DNA of 64,000 nucleotides from Pseudescherichia sp032055545 (GTDB lineage Bacteria; Pseudomonadota; Gammaproteobacteria; Enterobacterales; Enterobacteriaceae). Shown here piece by piece: positions 35,394 to 44,224 of this stretch. Under the pieces are notes generated by a model. The model worked only from the letters and a program-made list of their open reading frames with translations. It ran no database searches and was not told the DNA's origin. Location: NCBI GenBank assembly GCA_032055545.1, contig DAMBQR010000015.1, forward strand, positions 3,983 through 67,982, written 5' to 3'. Made by a program: the position numbers and the translations under genes. The first letter of the stretch is position 1. Each line of letters starts with the position of its first letter.

Positions 35394-35444
35394 AAATAGG
35401 CCACTTCTCTCTATCCAGTAGCTATCTTAGCTGGTTTGATACAA

Positions 35445-36689
35445 CTACTTATCGAATCGTCTGTCAAACAATGACAGTAGTAGATAATCAACTGCCATTC
35501 TTATTGTCCATGCGTAAGCGGCACCCAGGATCCCATAGCCTTTTATTAAATAAAAAAGCAATACCAGATACGGTACTAACTCTACAAGATGGATATAGGC
35601 AGTAATCCTCGCATAGCCTCTGGATTGAATACTGGCGAAGGGTACCTGAGCTAATGAGTTGAAAACAAAGCCCACCAGCAGCACAGCTAACACCGTCGCG
35701 GACATGCCAGCAAATGCGGGCCCCATCCACAACACCATCAACCAATTCCCGGCTACTACGCCTACCAACAGTATGGGCAACGTGATAAGTAACAACAGGA
35801 CAGTGACAAGCTTTTTACTTCTTTTTCTGTCATGAGCGCTCTTTGAAGCACTCAAGCGAGGAAAAATAGCTCGGGCAAATGCCCCGGGAATGATACCCAG
35901 TCTTGCCACGGCCTCTGACGGTGCCGTATAGAATGCGACTACAGACGCCCCCAGCTGATTAGAAACGATAAACCGATCGAAGTAGGCCATCAGCGGACTG
36001 ATGATGTTACTGACAGTTATCCAGCCACCAAACATCAGCAGGCGCTTAAGCGTTGGACCACTGAAGCTTAGCTTTGCCTCAATGACGATCCCTTTGCATA
36101 AAAAGAAGGCAATAATCAGGCAGAACAACCGGGATACGACCAGCCCTGCAATGGCATACTCTAACTCTGGCTTGATATAGATAAACACTACCGGTAGAAG
36201 TGAAAGCAGTGAGCCGGTAATTGATTTATAAATGTTGAGTATGCCGAACCTTTCCTCCCCTTCAAGGATGGCTAACCATATCTGAGTGATTAAAAACAGG
36301 GGTATCGACAGGGCTAAAATCTTTAGAGAATTAACAACATGCAGGTGTAACGCAGGGCTAATTTTAAGCAGATGGGTAATGGCATCGCTAAAAAAGTATA
36401 AAATCAGCGCTGCGACCATACCCATTATTATTACCAGCACCGAGGCTGTAGATATTATTTTTTTCTTTTCTTCACGCTCATCCCGGAAAATAGATATCTC
36501 TCGGATGACTGCACGTGTTAACCCTACATCGAAAATACTGGCATAGCCGACAATGGCTAATGCAAGGGTAAACACCCCAAACATCTCTGCTCCCAGCACC
36601 CGCCCCAGCAATCCCAGGGCAGGAATGGTGATAACAGCAGGAACAATATAGCCAGCAACATTCCAGATGCTATTTTTTATTATGCTCAT
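35445..36689 (-). CDS. wzx: O-antigen flippase Wzx (predicted)
   Basis: A 414-residue polysaccharide exporter of the MOP/MATE superfamily with about twelve membrane segments, starting MSIIKNSIWNVAGYIVPAVI. The stretch LGRVLGAEMFGVFTLALAIV followed by DVGLTRAVIREIS is typical of Wzx and RfbX. It moves the lipid-linked O unit across the inner membrane. It overlaps rfbC by four bases. Confidence 0.9.
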   Translation of the reverse strand: MSIIKNSIWNVAGYIVPAVITIPALGLLGRVLGAEMFGVFTLALAIVGYASIFDVGLTRAVIREISIFRDEREEKKKIISTASVLVIIMGMVAALILYFFSDAITHLLKISPALHLHVVNSLKILALSIPLFLITQIWLAILEGEERFGILNIYKSITGSLLSLLPVVFIYIKPELEYAIAGLVVSRLFCLIIAFFLCKGIVIEAKLSFSGPTLKRLLMFGGWITVSNIISPLMAYFDRFIVSNQLGASVVAFYTAPSEAVARLGIIPGAFARAIFPRLSASKSAHDRKRSKKLVTVLLLLITLPILLVGVVAGNWLMVLWMGPAFAGMSATVLAVLLVGFVFNSLAQVPFASIQSRGYARITAYIHLVELVPYLVLLFYLIKGYGILGAAYAWTIRMAVDYLLLSLFDRRFDK

Positions 36690-37243
36690 TCAAATAGCTC
36701 ATTCACCGGGATCGTATTCAGCTGCGGGGCGGCTTCGTCCTTAGGCGAGAGTTTCAGATCAATATTGAACGGCCACTGGATGTTGAGCTGAGGATCGTCG
36801 TATCGTACGGCGCGCTCCGACTGCGGCTGATAATAGTTGGTGGTCTTATACACAAACTCCGCCGTCTCGCTTAGTACCAGAAAGCCGTGGGCAAAACCTT
36901 CCGGGATCCACAGCTGCCGTTTATTTTCGGCAGAGAGATTTACCCCTACCCACTGACCAAAGGTGGCTGATGATTTACGAATATCGACTGCAATATCGAA
37001 TACTTCGCCTGCGACGCAGCGGACCAGCTTACCTTGCGCGTGAGGAGCTAGCTGGTAGTGCAGACCACGCAATACCCCTTTGCTGGATTTCGAGTGGTTA
37101 TCCTGGACAAACTCAACCTTACGGCCAATGGCGTCCTCAAAAATGCGCTGGTTAAAACTTTCAAAAAAGAAACCACGATCGTCGCCAAATACCTTTGGTT
37201 CAAAAATGAGCACCTCAGGAATAGCGGTTTTAATCACGTTCAT
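36686..37243 (-). CDS. rfbC: dTDP-4-dehydrorhamnose 3,5-epimerase
   Basis: A 185-residue cupin-fold RmlC, third enzyme of dTDP-L-rhamnose synthesis. Characteristic parts are FFFESFNQRIF, DNHSKSSKGVLRGLHYQ with the catalytic histidine, and WIPEGFAHGFLVLS. It is the last of the rfbBDAC block and overlaps wzx. Confidence 0.96.
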   Translation of the reverse strand: MNVIKTAIPEVLIFEPKVFGDDRGFFFESFNQRIFEDAIGRKVEFVQDNHSKSSKGVLRGLHYQLAPHAQGKLVRCVAGEVFDIAVDIRKSSATFGQWVGVNLSAENKRQLWIPEGFAHGFLVLSETAEFVYKTTNYYQPQSERAVRYDDPQLNIQWPFNIDLKLSPKDEAAPQLNTIPVNELFE

Positions 37244-37246
37244 TGC

Positions 37247-38125
37247 TTAGTAACCTTTAATCATTTTCAGCAGATACTGACCGTAAGCGTTTTTAGCGAG
37301 CGGTGCGGCCAACTTTTTGACCTGTTCGGCATCAATAAAGCCTTTACGAAAAGCGATCTCTTCCGGACAGGAGACCTTCAGTCCCTGGCGCTCCTCAATG
37401 GTCTGGATAAAGTTGCTGGCCTCGATCAGGCTCTGGTGTGTTCCGGTATCCAGCCAGGCGTAGCCGCGGCCCATCATTGCTACAGAGAGATCGCCCTGCT
37501 CCAGATAGAGACGGTTAATGTCGGTGATTTCCAGCTCGCCGCGCGGGGACGGTTTGAGGCTTTTCGCTATCTCAACTACCCGGTTGTCATAGAAGTAGAG
37601 TCCGGTCACCGCATAGTTGCTCTTCGGCTCCAGCGGTTTCTCTTCGAGAGAGATAGCGGTGCCGTCACGGTCAAATTCTACAACCCCGTAACGTTCCGGA
37701 TCGTTAACATGATAGGCAAATACGGTCGCCCCGCTCTCTTTGCTTACGGCGGCTTCCAGCTGTTTCGGCAGATCATGGCCGTAGAAGATGTTATCCCCCA
37801 GCACCAGCGCGCAGTTATCATCACCGATAAACTCTTCACCGATAATAAAGGCCTGGGCCAGACCATCCGGGCTTGGCTGCACTTTATACTGCAGGTTCAG
37901 ACCCCACTGGCTGCCGTCACCCAGCAGCTGTTCAAAGCGTGGCGTATCCTGCGGCGTACTGATAATCAAAATGTCACGGATCCCCGCCAGCATCAATGCG
38001 GAGAGCGGATAGTAAATCATCGGCTTGTCATAGATCGGTAGCAGCTGCTTGCTGACGGCCATGGTGACAGGATAGAGACGCGTGCCGGAACCGCCGGCCA
38101 GAATAATACCTTTACGTGTTTTCAT
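37247..38125 (-). CDS. rfbA: Glucose-1-phosphate thymidylyltransferase
   Basis: A 292-residue RmlA that makes dTDP-glucose from glucose 1-phosphate and dTTP. The nucleotide loop is GIILAGGSGTRLYPVT; other family parts are VLGDNIFYGHDL and GYAWLDTGTHQSL. The ATG at 38125 gives the family's usual length. It lies three bases before rfbC and 51 bases after rfbD, with a hairpin in that gap. Confidence 0.96.
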   Translation of the reverse strand: MKTRKGIILAGGSGTRLYPVTMAVSKQLLPIYDKPMIYYPLSALMLAGIRDILIISTPQDTPRFEQLLGDGSQWGLNLQYKVQPSPDGLAQAFIIGEEFIGDDNCALVLGDNIFYGHDLPKQLEAAVSKESGATVFAYHVNDPERYGVVEFDRDGTAISLEEKPLEPKSNYAVTGLYFYDNRVVEIAKSLKPSPRGELEITDINRLYLEQGDLSVAMMGRGYAWLDTGTHQSLIEASNFIQTIEERQGLKVSCPEEIAFRKGFIDAEQVKKLAAPLAKNAYGQYLLKMIKGY

Positions 38126-38145
38126 TTTTTTCTCTGCATACAGAA

Positions 38146-38165
38146 AATGCCCGTTTCCGGGCATT
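38146..38165 (-). other. Intercistronic hairpin between rfbD and rfbA
   Basis: On the minus strand AATGCCCG, loop GAAA (a GNRA-type tetraloop) and CGGGCATT, followed by TTCTG. The eight-base-pair stem lies in the only sizeable gap of the rfb block, about 20 bases before the rfbA start. It could attenuate or be a processing or stability element. Confidence 0.6.
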
Positions 38166-38176
38166 AAAGATGTCAA

Positions 38177-39076
38177 TCAGAATGTGGTCGTCGTAAATAG
38201 CTCAGCCAACATGCGTTTGACGCCAACCTGCCAGTCAGGCAGCACCAGCTCGAACTGGCGCTGGAATTTCTCTGTGTTCAAACGGGAGTTGGTCGGTCTG
38301 CGAGCAGGCGTGGGGTAGGCTGAGGTCGGAACAGCGTTAAGCTTCTCAATCGCCAGCTCTATGCCCGCCGTTTTCGCTTCGGCAAATACCAGCGCGGCAT
38401 AGTCATGCCACGTCGTGGTGCCGGACGCCACCAGGTGGTATAGACCGGCCACCTCTGGCTTGTGCAGCGCGGTACGAATGGCGTGCGCCGTGCAGTCGGC
38501 TAGCAGCTCCGCGCCGGTTGGAGCACCAAACTGATCGTTAATCACCGACAGCTCAGGACGATCCTTGGCCAGGCGCAGCATGGTTTTGGCAAAGTTGTTG
38601 CCTTTACCCGCATAGACCCAGCTGGTACGGAAGATGAGGTGCTTCGTGCAGTTCTCCTGCACCGCTTTCTCGCCCGCCAGCTTGGTTTCACCGTAGACGT
38701 TCAACGGCGCAACGGCGTCAGTTTCCAGCCACGGTGTCTCTCCGTCACCCGGAAAAACATAGTCTGTAGAGTAGTGGATCAGCCATGCGCCAAGCTTTTC
38801 GGCTTCGACAGCAATAGCCTCAACGCTGGTTGCGTTGAGAAGCTCGGCAAATTCGCGCTCGGACTCGGCTTTATCAACAGCAGTGTGGGCTGCCGCATTG
38901 ACGATCACATCCGGACGTACGCGACGGACAGTTTCCGCCACCCCTTCTGGATTGCTGAAGTCGCCGCAGTACGTTTCCGATTTGACGTCAACCGCAACAA
39001 CGTTGCCAAGCGGTGCAAGGGCGCGCTGCAGCTCCCAGCCTACCTGGCCGGTTTTACCAAACAGCAGAATATTCAT
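38177..39076 (-). CDS. rfbD: dTDP-4-dehydrorhamnose reductase
   Basis: A 299-residue RmlD, the last step to dTDP-L-rhamnose. It has the nucleotide-binding MNILLFGKTGQVGWEL and the YxxxK pair in YGETKLAGE, after STDYVFPGD. Its ATG overlaps the rfbB stop by one base. Confidence 0.96.
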   Translation of the reverse strand: MNILLFGKTGQVGWELQRALAPLGNVVAVDVKSETYCGDFSNPEGVAETVRRVRPDVIVNAAAHTAVDKAESEREFAELLNATSVEAIAVEAEKLGAWLIHYSTDYVFPGDGETPWLETDAVAPLNVYGETKLAGEKAVQENCTKHLIFRTSWVYAGKGNNFAKTMLRLAKDRPELSVINDQFGAPTGAELLADCTAHAIRTALHKPEVAGLYHLVASGTTTWHDYAALVFAEAKTAGIELAIEKLNAVPTSAYPTPARRPTNSRLNTEKFQRQFELVLPDWQVGVKRMLAELFTTTTF

Positions 39077-40161
39077 TATGAACGTTCCCCGTAGTTCTGC
39101 TCGATCCAGGTTTTATAGCTGCCGCTTTTTACGTTATCTACCCACTGCTGGTTGTCCAGATACCAGCGGACCGTTTTACGGATCCCGGACTCGAAGGTCT
39201 CTTCTGGCCTCCAGCCCAGCTCGCGGCTAATTTTATCCGCATCAATAGCGTAGCGGCGGTCATGGCCCGGACGATCGCTTACGTAGGTAATCTGCTCACG
39301 ATAGGAACCCTCTTTCGGCACGATCTCGTCAAGCAGATCGCAGATGGTCTGCACCACGTCCAGGTTCTGCTTCTCGTTATGGCCGCCAATATTGTAGGTC
39401 TCGCCAGGTGCACCCTGAGTGACCACGATATAGAGCGCGCGGGCATGATCTTCAACATAGAGCCAGTCGCGGATCTGATCGCCCTTGCCATAAATCGGCA
39501 GCGGTTTGCCCTCAAGGGCATTAAGGATCACCAGCGGGATCAGCTTCTCGGGGAAGTGATACGGACCGTAGTTATTGGAGCAGTTGGTGACCAGCGTCGG
39601 CAGACCATAGGTACGACGCCATGCGCGCACCAGGTGATCGCTGGATGCTTTAGACGAGGAGTAGGGACTGCTGGGGGCATATGCGGTCTGCTCGGTAAAC
39701 AGCGGCAGCGCCGTGCCCTGCGGATGTTCGTCCGGATGCGGCAGATCGCCATACACTTCATCGGTAGAGATATGGTGGAAGCGAAACGCTTTTTTCGCCT
39801 CGTCGCTTAAGGTCAGCCAGTAAGCGCGGGCGGCCTCCAGCAGAACGTAAGTCCCGACAATGTTGGTTTCGATAAAATCGGCCGGGCCGGTGATGGAGCG
39901 GTCAACGTGACTCTCTGCCGCCAGGTGCATCACCGCATCAGGCTGATGCTCGGTAAAGACGCGAGCCAGCTCGGCGGCATCGCAAATATCGACACGCTCA
40001 AAGACATAACGATCGCTATCTGCAACATCAACTAGCGATTCCAGATTGCCGGCGTAAGTCAATTTATCAACATTCACAACGGAATCTTGGGTATTTTTAA
40101 TAATATGTCGGACGACCGCAGAGCCAATAAAACCCGCTCCGCCAGTAACAAGGATTTTCAC
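39076..40161 (-). CDS. rfbB: dTDP-glucose 4,6-dehydratase
   Basis: A 361-residue RmlB that converts dTDP-glucose to the 4-keto-6-deoxy intermediate. The NAD-binding GGAGFIGSAVVRHI and the catalytic YxxxK in SPYSSSKASSDHLVR are present, with STDEVYGD carrying the Thr-Asp-Glu acid-base set. It is the first gene of the O-antigen operon, about 60 bases downstream of the JUMPstart element. Confidence 0.97.
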   Translation of the reverse strand: MKILVTGGAGFIGSAVVRHIIKNTQDSVVNVDKLTYAGNLESLVDVADSDRYVFERVDICDAAELARVFTEHQPDAVMHLAAESHVDRSITGPADFIETNIVGTYVLLEAARAYWLTLSDEAKKAFRFHHISTDEVYGDLPHPDEHPQGTALPLFTEQTAYAPSSPYSSSKASSDHLVRAWRRTYGLPTLVTNCSNNYGPYHFPEKLIPLVILNALEGKPLPIYGKGDQIRDWLYVEDHARALYIVVTQGAPGETYNIGGHNEKQNLDVVQTICDLLDEIVPKEGSYREQITYVSDRPGHDRRYAIDADKISRELGWRPEETFESGIRKTVRWYLDNQQWVDNVKSGSYKTWIEQNYGERS

Positions 40162-40221
40162 GCTATCAATTCCGTCAATTCAAGAAGTTGCGGGTCGAAG
40201 CATGATAGCTCAAAGAGCAGA

Positions 40222-40260
40222 CACGCTACCGCCCCAGGCTCAACAGCTACCAGTGGACTG
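40222..40260 (-). promoter_or_regulatory. JUMPstart element with RfaH ops site
   Basis: On the minus strand the 39 bases run from CAGTCCACTGGTAGCTG to GGGGCGGTAGCGTG. They match the enterobacterial JUMPstart consensus, as I recall it, at all but about four positions. The last 12 bases, GGCGGTAGCGTG, are the ops signal that pauses RNA polymerase and recruits RfaH, which then suppresses premature termination across the long O-antigen operon. It lies about 60 bases before rfbB. Confidence 0.93.
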
Positions 40261-40522
40261 ATTCAGACCAGATTGTGCAGAAATTCACGCCCAAACCCGT
40301 GCTGCTGGGCGATAAATCAGGTGCTAATTGTCATCTTAAACGCGTAGAGAAACAAGGAAAATTCTTAGCGTTTTATTGTATGAATAATCATCACAACCTC
40401 TTGATCTACAAGAATTTGGGGGTTGTAAAACAAAAACGGCAAGGGATTGTCCATCGCGATTTGCTACCGCATAATGAACGATCTCTTGCCGTCGAATTAA
40501 ATAAATATTACTTAATTGTGAC
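40261..40522 (-). other. galF-rfbB intergenic region (O-antigen promoter region)
   Basis: Together with the JUMPstart, this is a 361-base stretch without a gene. It should hold the promoter of the O-antigen operon. A TACAAT at 40378-40383 (minus strand, on the complement) is a possible -10 box but lacks a good -35. A terminator-like structure at the galF-proximal end is listed separately. Confidence 0.5.
40427..40492 (-). terminator. Long-loop terminator-like structure after galF
   Basis: ACGGCAAGAGAT (minus strand, complement of 40481-40492) pairs with ATCCCTTGCCGT (complement of 40436-40447) with one mismatch. A 33-base loop contains its own palindrome ATCGCGAT (40453-40460). On the minus strand TTTTGTTTT follows. 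It is about 30 bases downstream of the galF stop and would separate galF from the O-antigen promoter. Confidence 0.6.
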
Positions 40523-41425
40523 TCAGGCCTGGCTCTGGCTCAGCAGCTTCTGAATGCTGTCGCGGAACTTCTGCCCTTCCTTCAGGTTGCGCAGGCCATA
40601 CTTCACAAACGCCTGCATATAACCCATTTTCTTACCGCAGTCATAGCTGTCGCCGGTCATCAGCATGGCGTCAACGGACTGTTTTTCTGCCAGACGAGCA
40701 ATGGCGTCGGTAAGCTGAATACGGCCCCATGCGCCCGGCTCGGTTTTCTCCAGCTCTGCCCAGATATCTGCCGACAGGACATAGCGTCCTACCGCCATCA
40801 GGTCAGAATCCAGCGTCTGCGGCTGATCCGGCTTCTCGATAAAGTTAGTAATGCGGCTTACTTTACCTTCGCTATCCAGCGGCTCTTTGGTCTGGATCAC
40901 AGAGTACTCGGAGAGATCGCCCTTCATGCGCTTCGCCAGCACCTGGCTGCGGCCAGTCTCGTTAAAGCGGGCCACCATCGCGGCCAGGTTGTAGCGCAGC
41001 GGATCGGCGCTCGCCGTATCCAGAATGATGTCCGGCAGCACCACTACGAAAGGATTGTCACCGACGATAGGACGCGCGCAGAGGATAGAGTGGCCCAGGC
41101 CCAGCGGCTGCGCCTGGCGCACGTTCATGATAGTCACGCCCGGCGGGCAGATAGACTGCACTTCCGCCAGCAGCTGGCGCTTAACGCGCTGCTCCAGCAG
41201 GGCTTCAAGCTCATAGGAGGTGTCGAAGTGGTTCTCTACCGCGTTTTTAGACGAGTGAGTAACCAGAACGATCTCTTTGATCCCTGCAGCAACCACTTCA
41301 TCGACGATGTACTGGATCATCGGCTTATCGACGATCGGCAGCATCTCTTTAGGGATCGCCTTGGTGGCAGGCAGCATGTGCATCCCCAGACCCGCTACCG
41401 GAATAACCGCTTTCAAATTAATCAT
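40523..41425 (-). CDS. galF: GalF, UTP-glucose-1-phosphate uridylyltransferase-like regulator
   Basis: A 300-residue GalU homologue (E. coli GalF: 297). It starts MINLKAVIPVAGLGMHMLPA; the GMHMLPATKAIPKEM loop with His-Met instead of the GalU Gly-Thr-Arg pair is the GalF hallmark. GalF has little or no pyrophosphorylase activity of its own and is thought to modulate GalU. It marks one boundary of the O-antigen locus. The preferred ATG is at 41425; an ATG at 41437 would add four residues. Confidence 0.95.
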   Translation of the reverse strand: MINLKAVIPVAGLGMHMLPATKAIPKEMLPIVDKPMIQYIVDEVVAAGIKEIVLVTHSSKNAVENHFDTSYELEALLEQRVKRQLLAEVQSICPPGVTIMNVRQAQPLGLGHSILCARPIVGDNPFVVVLPDIILDTASADPLRYNLAAMVARFNETGRSQVLAKRMKGDLSEYSVIQTKEPLDSEGKVSRITNFIEKPDQPQTLDSDLMAVGRYVLSADIWAELEKTEPGAWGRIQLTDAIARLAEKQSVDAMLMTGDSYDCGKKMGYMQAFVKYGLRNLKEGQKFRDSIQKLLSQSQA

Positions 41426-41590
41426 TATCACTTCCACCTATAAAATGGTTGCTGAATTATAGCCCTTTGATCTCGTTTAGCCAGCACGATTTAGCTGGAT
41501 GACCTCTATCAATTGCGGCATCTGTAATAGATGTAATACGAAGCCGCGGGTTGAGGCTCCAGGAATCCTCGCAAAGTGCCGATAGAACAA

Positions 41591-42991
41591 TTATGAGCGC
41601 TTGGCCGGCAGGGAAAAGTTTAATTTTTCAGCATTAATTATCTGATGATCGAGTCGGTCAATATCCACCGAACTCTGCCCTTTTTCATTCACAGCATGAA
41701 TATTCGCCAGCGAAAGCAGGGTATCCCGCTTCGCCATAAAGCGACCGCGCACGTCTTTGCGCAGGTCGAAATGGAGCTTCAGCGCCGGGCCGCTGGCCGC
41801 CTCCTGCATCACCTGAATATTACGCATAAACAGGTGCTGAGGCTTATTATGTATCTCCAGCGACGCGCGCTGAATATTGAGGTTGGTCAGCGCGACAAAC
41901 GAGGTTGCATTCCCTGATGAGATCTGAATCCCGCGTAATTTCCGCGTTTCGCCACTGTTGTCTAAATGGATCGCATTTAGTTTAAAGTTTTGCGGTATCG
42001 AAAGATAATTACCTTTAATGACCCCGTAACCAATTAACATTCCGGCGCTGTTGCGCATTTTTACATCATCGATAACGAAATTATCGCAGCCGTAAATGGC
42101 AACCGTGGCGTTATCAATGCCCGCTTTCTTACTGTAGTCGGGGGTGATATCCGTGGCGGTGATGTGGCGGATGACAAAGTGCTTGCCGTTTTCGACATGC
42201 ACCAGCTGGCGACAGTGGCTGCCGGTAATGTTGGCCACGGTAAAATGCTTAACTGCCTGGTCTTCCGGGTAGTCGTTGTCGTAGGTGCTGCCCGCCAGCC
42301 CGATGCCGATCCCCCAGTTAATTTTGCCGTTGGTACAGTCGATGTGGTCAATGACATGGTCGGAGATCAGCAGGTCACGATCGTTGATCGCCACGTTCCA
42401 CTCGATGGCGTCCCCCTGCAGGTAGCTGAAACGACCGTTGGTAATGCGCGCCCCGTCAATCTGATTATGGAAACCCTGGCGCAGAATGGCGTAGTTGGCT
42501 TTAGTCACGGTGATATTGTCGATGACCAGGTTACGCATAACCCGCTTCTCTTTGCCACCGATATAGATCTGCGTCACCGGGCCGTAGCCGCTCATCGTCA
42601 CGCCTTCGATAGTGCAGTCTGAGCCGCGCACGTCGAGGGTGATGTTATAGAGGCTACCGCCCTCTTCACCCCGTACCCGACAGCCATTCTGCAACACGAA
42701 GCGCCCCCGGCCGTTGCCCTTAAGCGCCCCGCGAATTAGCAGCGTTTTACCCGCCGGGATAAAAATCGCGGTGTTGATGTTCTCGCAAACCACGCCCGCC
42801 GGCACCAGCACCGTGCTGGCCTCGGCAAAGGCCTGCTTGAAGGCGGCGATAACGTCCTCTTTCAGATAGCGGCGGATATCAACGCTGCCGGACGCCTGGG
42901 CCTGAAGCAGCGGCGAGTACAGAAGAGGCAGCGCCGCCAGGGCAGAGCCTGCTCCGATAAAGCGGCGGCGGGAGAGTAAGATATCTGACAT
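41591..42991 (-). CDS. wcaM: Colanic acid biosynthesis protein WcaM
   Basis: A 466-residue protein (E. coli: 464) with a twin-arginine signal: SRRRFIGAGSALAALPLL at about residues 7-24. It should therefore be exported folded by Tat to the periplasm. The body looks like a right-handed parallel beta-helix, with many short repeats around N-I-T, as in polysaccharide lyases and epimerases. Its biochemical role in colanic acid is unknown. It is the last gene of the cluster and lies 166 bases from galF, a gap that must hold the galF promoter. Confidence 0.95.
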   Translation of the reverse strand: MSDILLSRRRFIGAGSALAALPLLYSPLLQAQASGSVDIRRYLKEDVIAAFKQAFAEASTVLVPAGVVCENINTAIFIPAGKTLLIRGALKGNGRGRFVLQNGCRVRGEEGGSLYNITLDVRGSDCTIEGVTMSGYGPVTQIYIGGKEKRVMRNLVIDNITVTKANYAILRQGFHNQIDGARITNGRFSYLQGDAIEWNVAINDRDLLISDHVIDHIDCTNGKINWGIGIGLAGSTYDNDYPEDQAVKHFTVANITGSHCRQLVHVENGKHFVIRHITATDITPDYSKKAGIDNATVAIYGCDNFVIDDVKMRNSAGMLIGYGVIKGNYLSIPQNFKLNAIHLDNSGETRKLRGIQISSGNATSFVALTNLNIQRASLEIHNKPQHLFMRNIQVMQEAASGPALKLHFDLRKDVRGRFMAKRDTLLSLANIHAVNEKGQSSVDIDRLDHQIINAEKLNFSLPAKRS

Positions 42992-43003
42992 ATAACCTCT
43001 GGC

Positions 43004-44224
43004 TTAGAGCGCTTGCAGCAGCGTGGCAAGCCGCTGGTTAATGATTTGCTGATTGAACTCGGTCTCAACTTTCTCCCGCGCGCGGGACACCACCGGCACC
43101 AACGCCTCCTGCTGGATAGCGCTCAGCGCCGCCAGCCGGTCCGCCAGCGCCTCGGGATCGTTCTCAGGTACCAGCCAGCCGGAGTAGTCAGCGTCGATCA
43201 GCTCGGGAATACCACTGTGTACGGTTGAGACGACCGGCAGGCCTACCGCCATCGCCTCCATCAGCGCCACCGGGATCCCCTCCATATCGCCATCCGCGCC
43301 GGTGACCGAAGGCAACAGGAAGATATCCGCCTCATCCAGCATCGCCTTTACCTCGTGGCTCGGCTTGAAGCCCGGCATCTCAATCATCTCCTGCAGATCG
43401 TATTTGGCGATCAGATCGCGCAGGCGCTGCTCCCACGGCCCGATGCCCAGAATGCGGTAGTGAAAATCAATACCCTGATCCCTGAGCAGACGGCAGGCCT
43501 CGATGGCCACGTGCAGCCCCTTCTTCTCGGTGAGACGGGCAACGGAGATGATATTTAGCCGGCTTGCCGGAGCCTGCACGGGTCGGCGGGAGAAGCGTGA
43601 CATATCCACCCCCATGCGCGAGACGGCAATCTTATGCGCCGGGCAGCCCATATTCATCAGCCGTCCAGCCCACAGCTCACTGATAGGCAGCATCAGGTCG
43701 CCCCGGTGAAAGAGCTGCTGGTACTCCGGCGTATAGTGGCTGAGTACCGCCCGGCTGGAGACGTCGATGCCGTGGAAGACGGTGGCAATTTTCCCGTTAA
43801 GCACGCCCAGCTCGCGCAGCTTGGCCGCCGTGACGCCCGCCGGGCCAAAGTGGGCAATAAAGACGTCGGCATGAAAGGTGCGCGGCGCGAGACCGCACAT
43901 CGCCCCCAGGATCAGGTTGCGCGCTTCGGCACCGTAGCGTCCGACGTTCAGCGCTCGCCAGGTTGCCCCCCGCCCTGCCCCGCGCAGCAGCGCCGTACCG
44001 CGATAGCGCAGCTTCGCCAGCTTGCCCTGCGGCTCGTCCAGCAGCCAGTGGGTCTTCTCCGCCAGGCGATAGTGCTGAAACGCCGCGTGGGTATTGCTCA
44101 GATCCCCTTTATGCATCGCCACAATCTCGACCTCGTGGCCCATCTCAATAAAGGCAACGATCTGATCCAGCACGAAGGTCTCTGACGAGAGGGGAAACTT
44201 AAGCAAAAAGAAGCTGACCTTCAT
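43004..44224 (-). CDS. wcaL: Colanic acid glycosyltransferase WcaL
   Basis: A 406-residue GT4 enzyme, identical in length to E. coli WcaL, starting MKVSFFLLKFPLSSETFVLD. The donor-domain segment ISVARLTEKKGLHVAIEACR and the EX7E-like stretch GDMEGIPVALMEAMAVGLP are clear. It acts on the lipid-linked colanic acid unit at the cytoplasmic face. Its start overlaps the wcaK stop (ATGA). Confidence 0.96.
   Translation of the reverse strand: MKVSFFLLKFPLSSETFVLDQIVAFIEMGHEVEIVAMHKGDLSNTHAAFQHYRLAEKTHWLLDEPQGKLAKLRYRGTALLRGAGRGATWRALNVGRYGAEARNLILGAMCGLAPRTFHADVFIAHFGPAGVTAAKLRELGVLNGKIATVFHGIDVSSRAVLSHYTPEYQQLFHRGDLMLPISELWAGRLMNMGCPAHKIAVSRMGVDMSRFSRRPVQAPASRLNIISVARLTEKKGLHVAIEACRLLRDQGIDFHYRILGIGPWEQRLRDLIAKYDLQEMIEMPGFKPSHEVKAMLDEADIFLLPSVTGADGDMEGIPVALMEAMAVGLPVVSTVHSGIPELIDADYSGWLVPENDPEALADRLAALSAIQQEALVPVVSRAREKVETEFNQQIINQRLATLLQAL

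Noticed and set aside
40087..40553. Two small plus-strand frames across the galF-rfbB gap
   Set aside because: They overlap the JUMPstart, the promoter region and the ends of rfbB and galF, and have no recognisable family.
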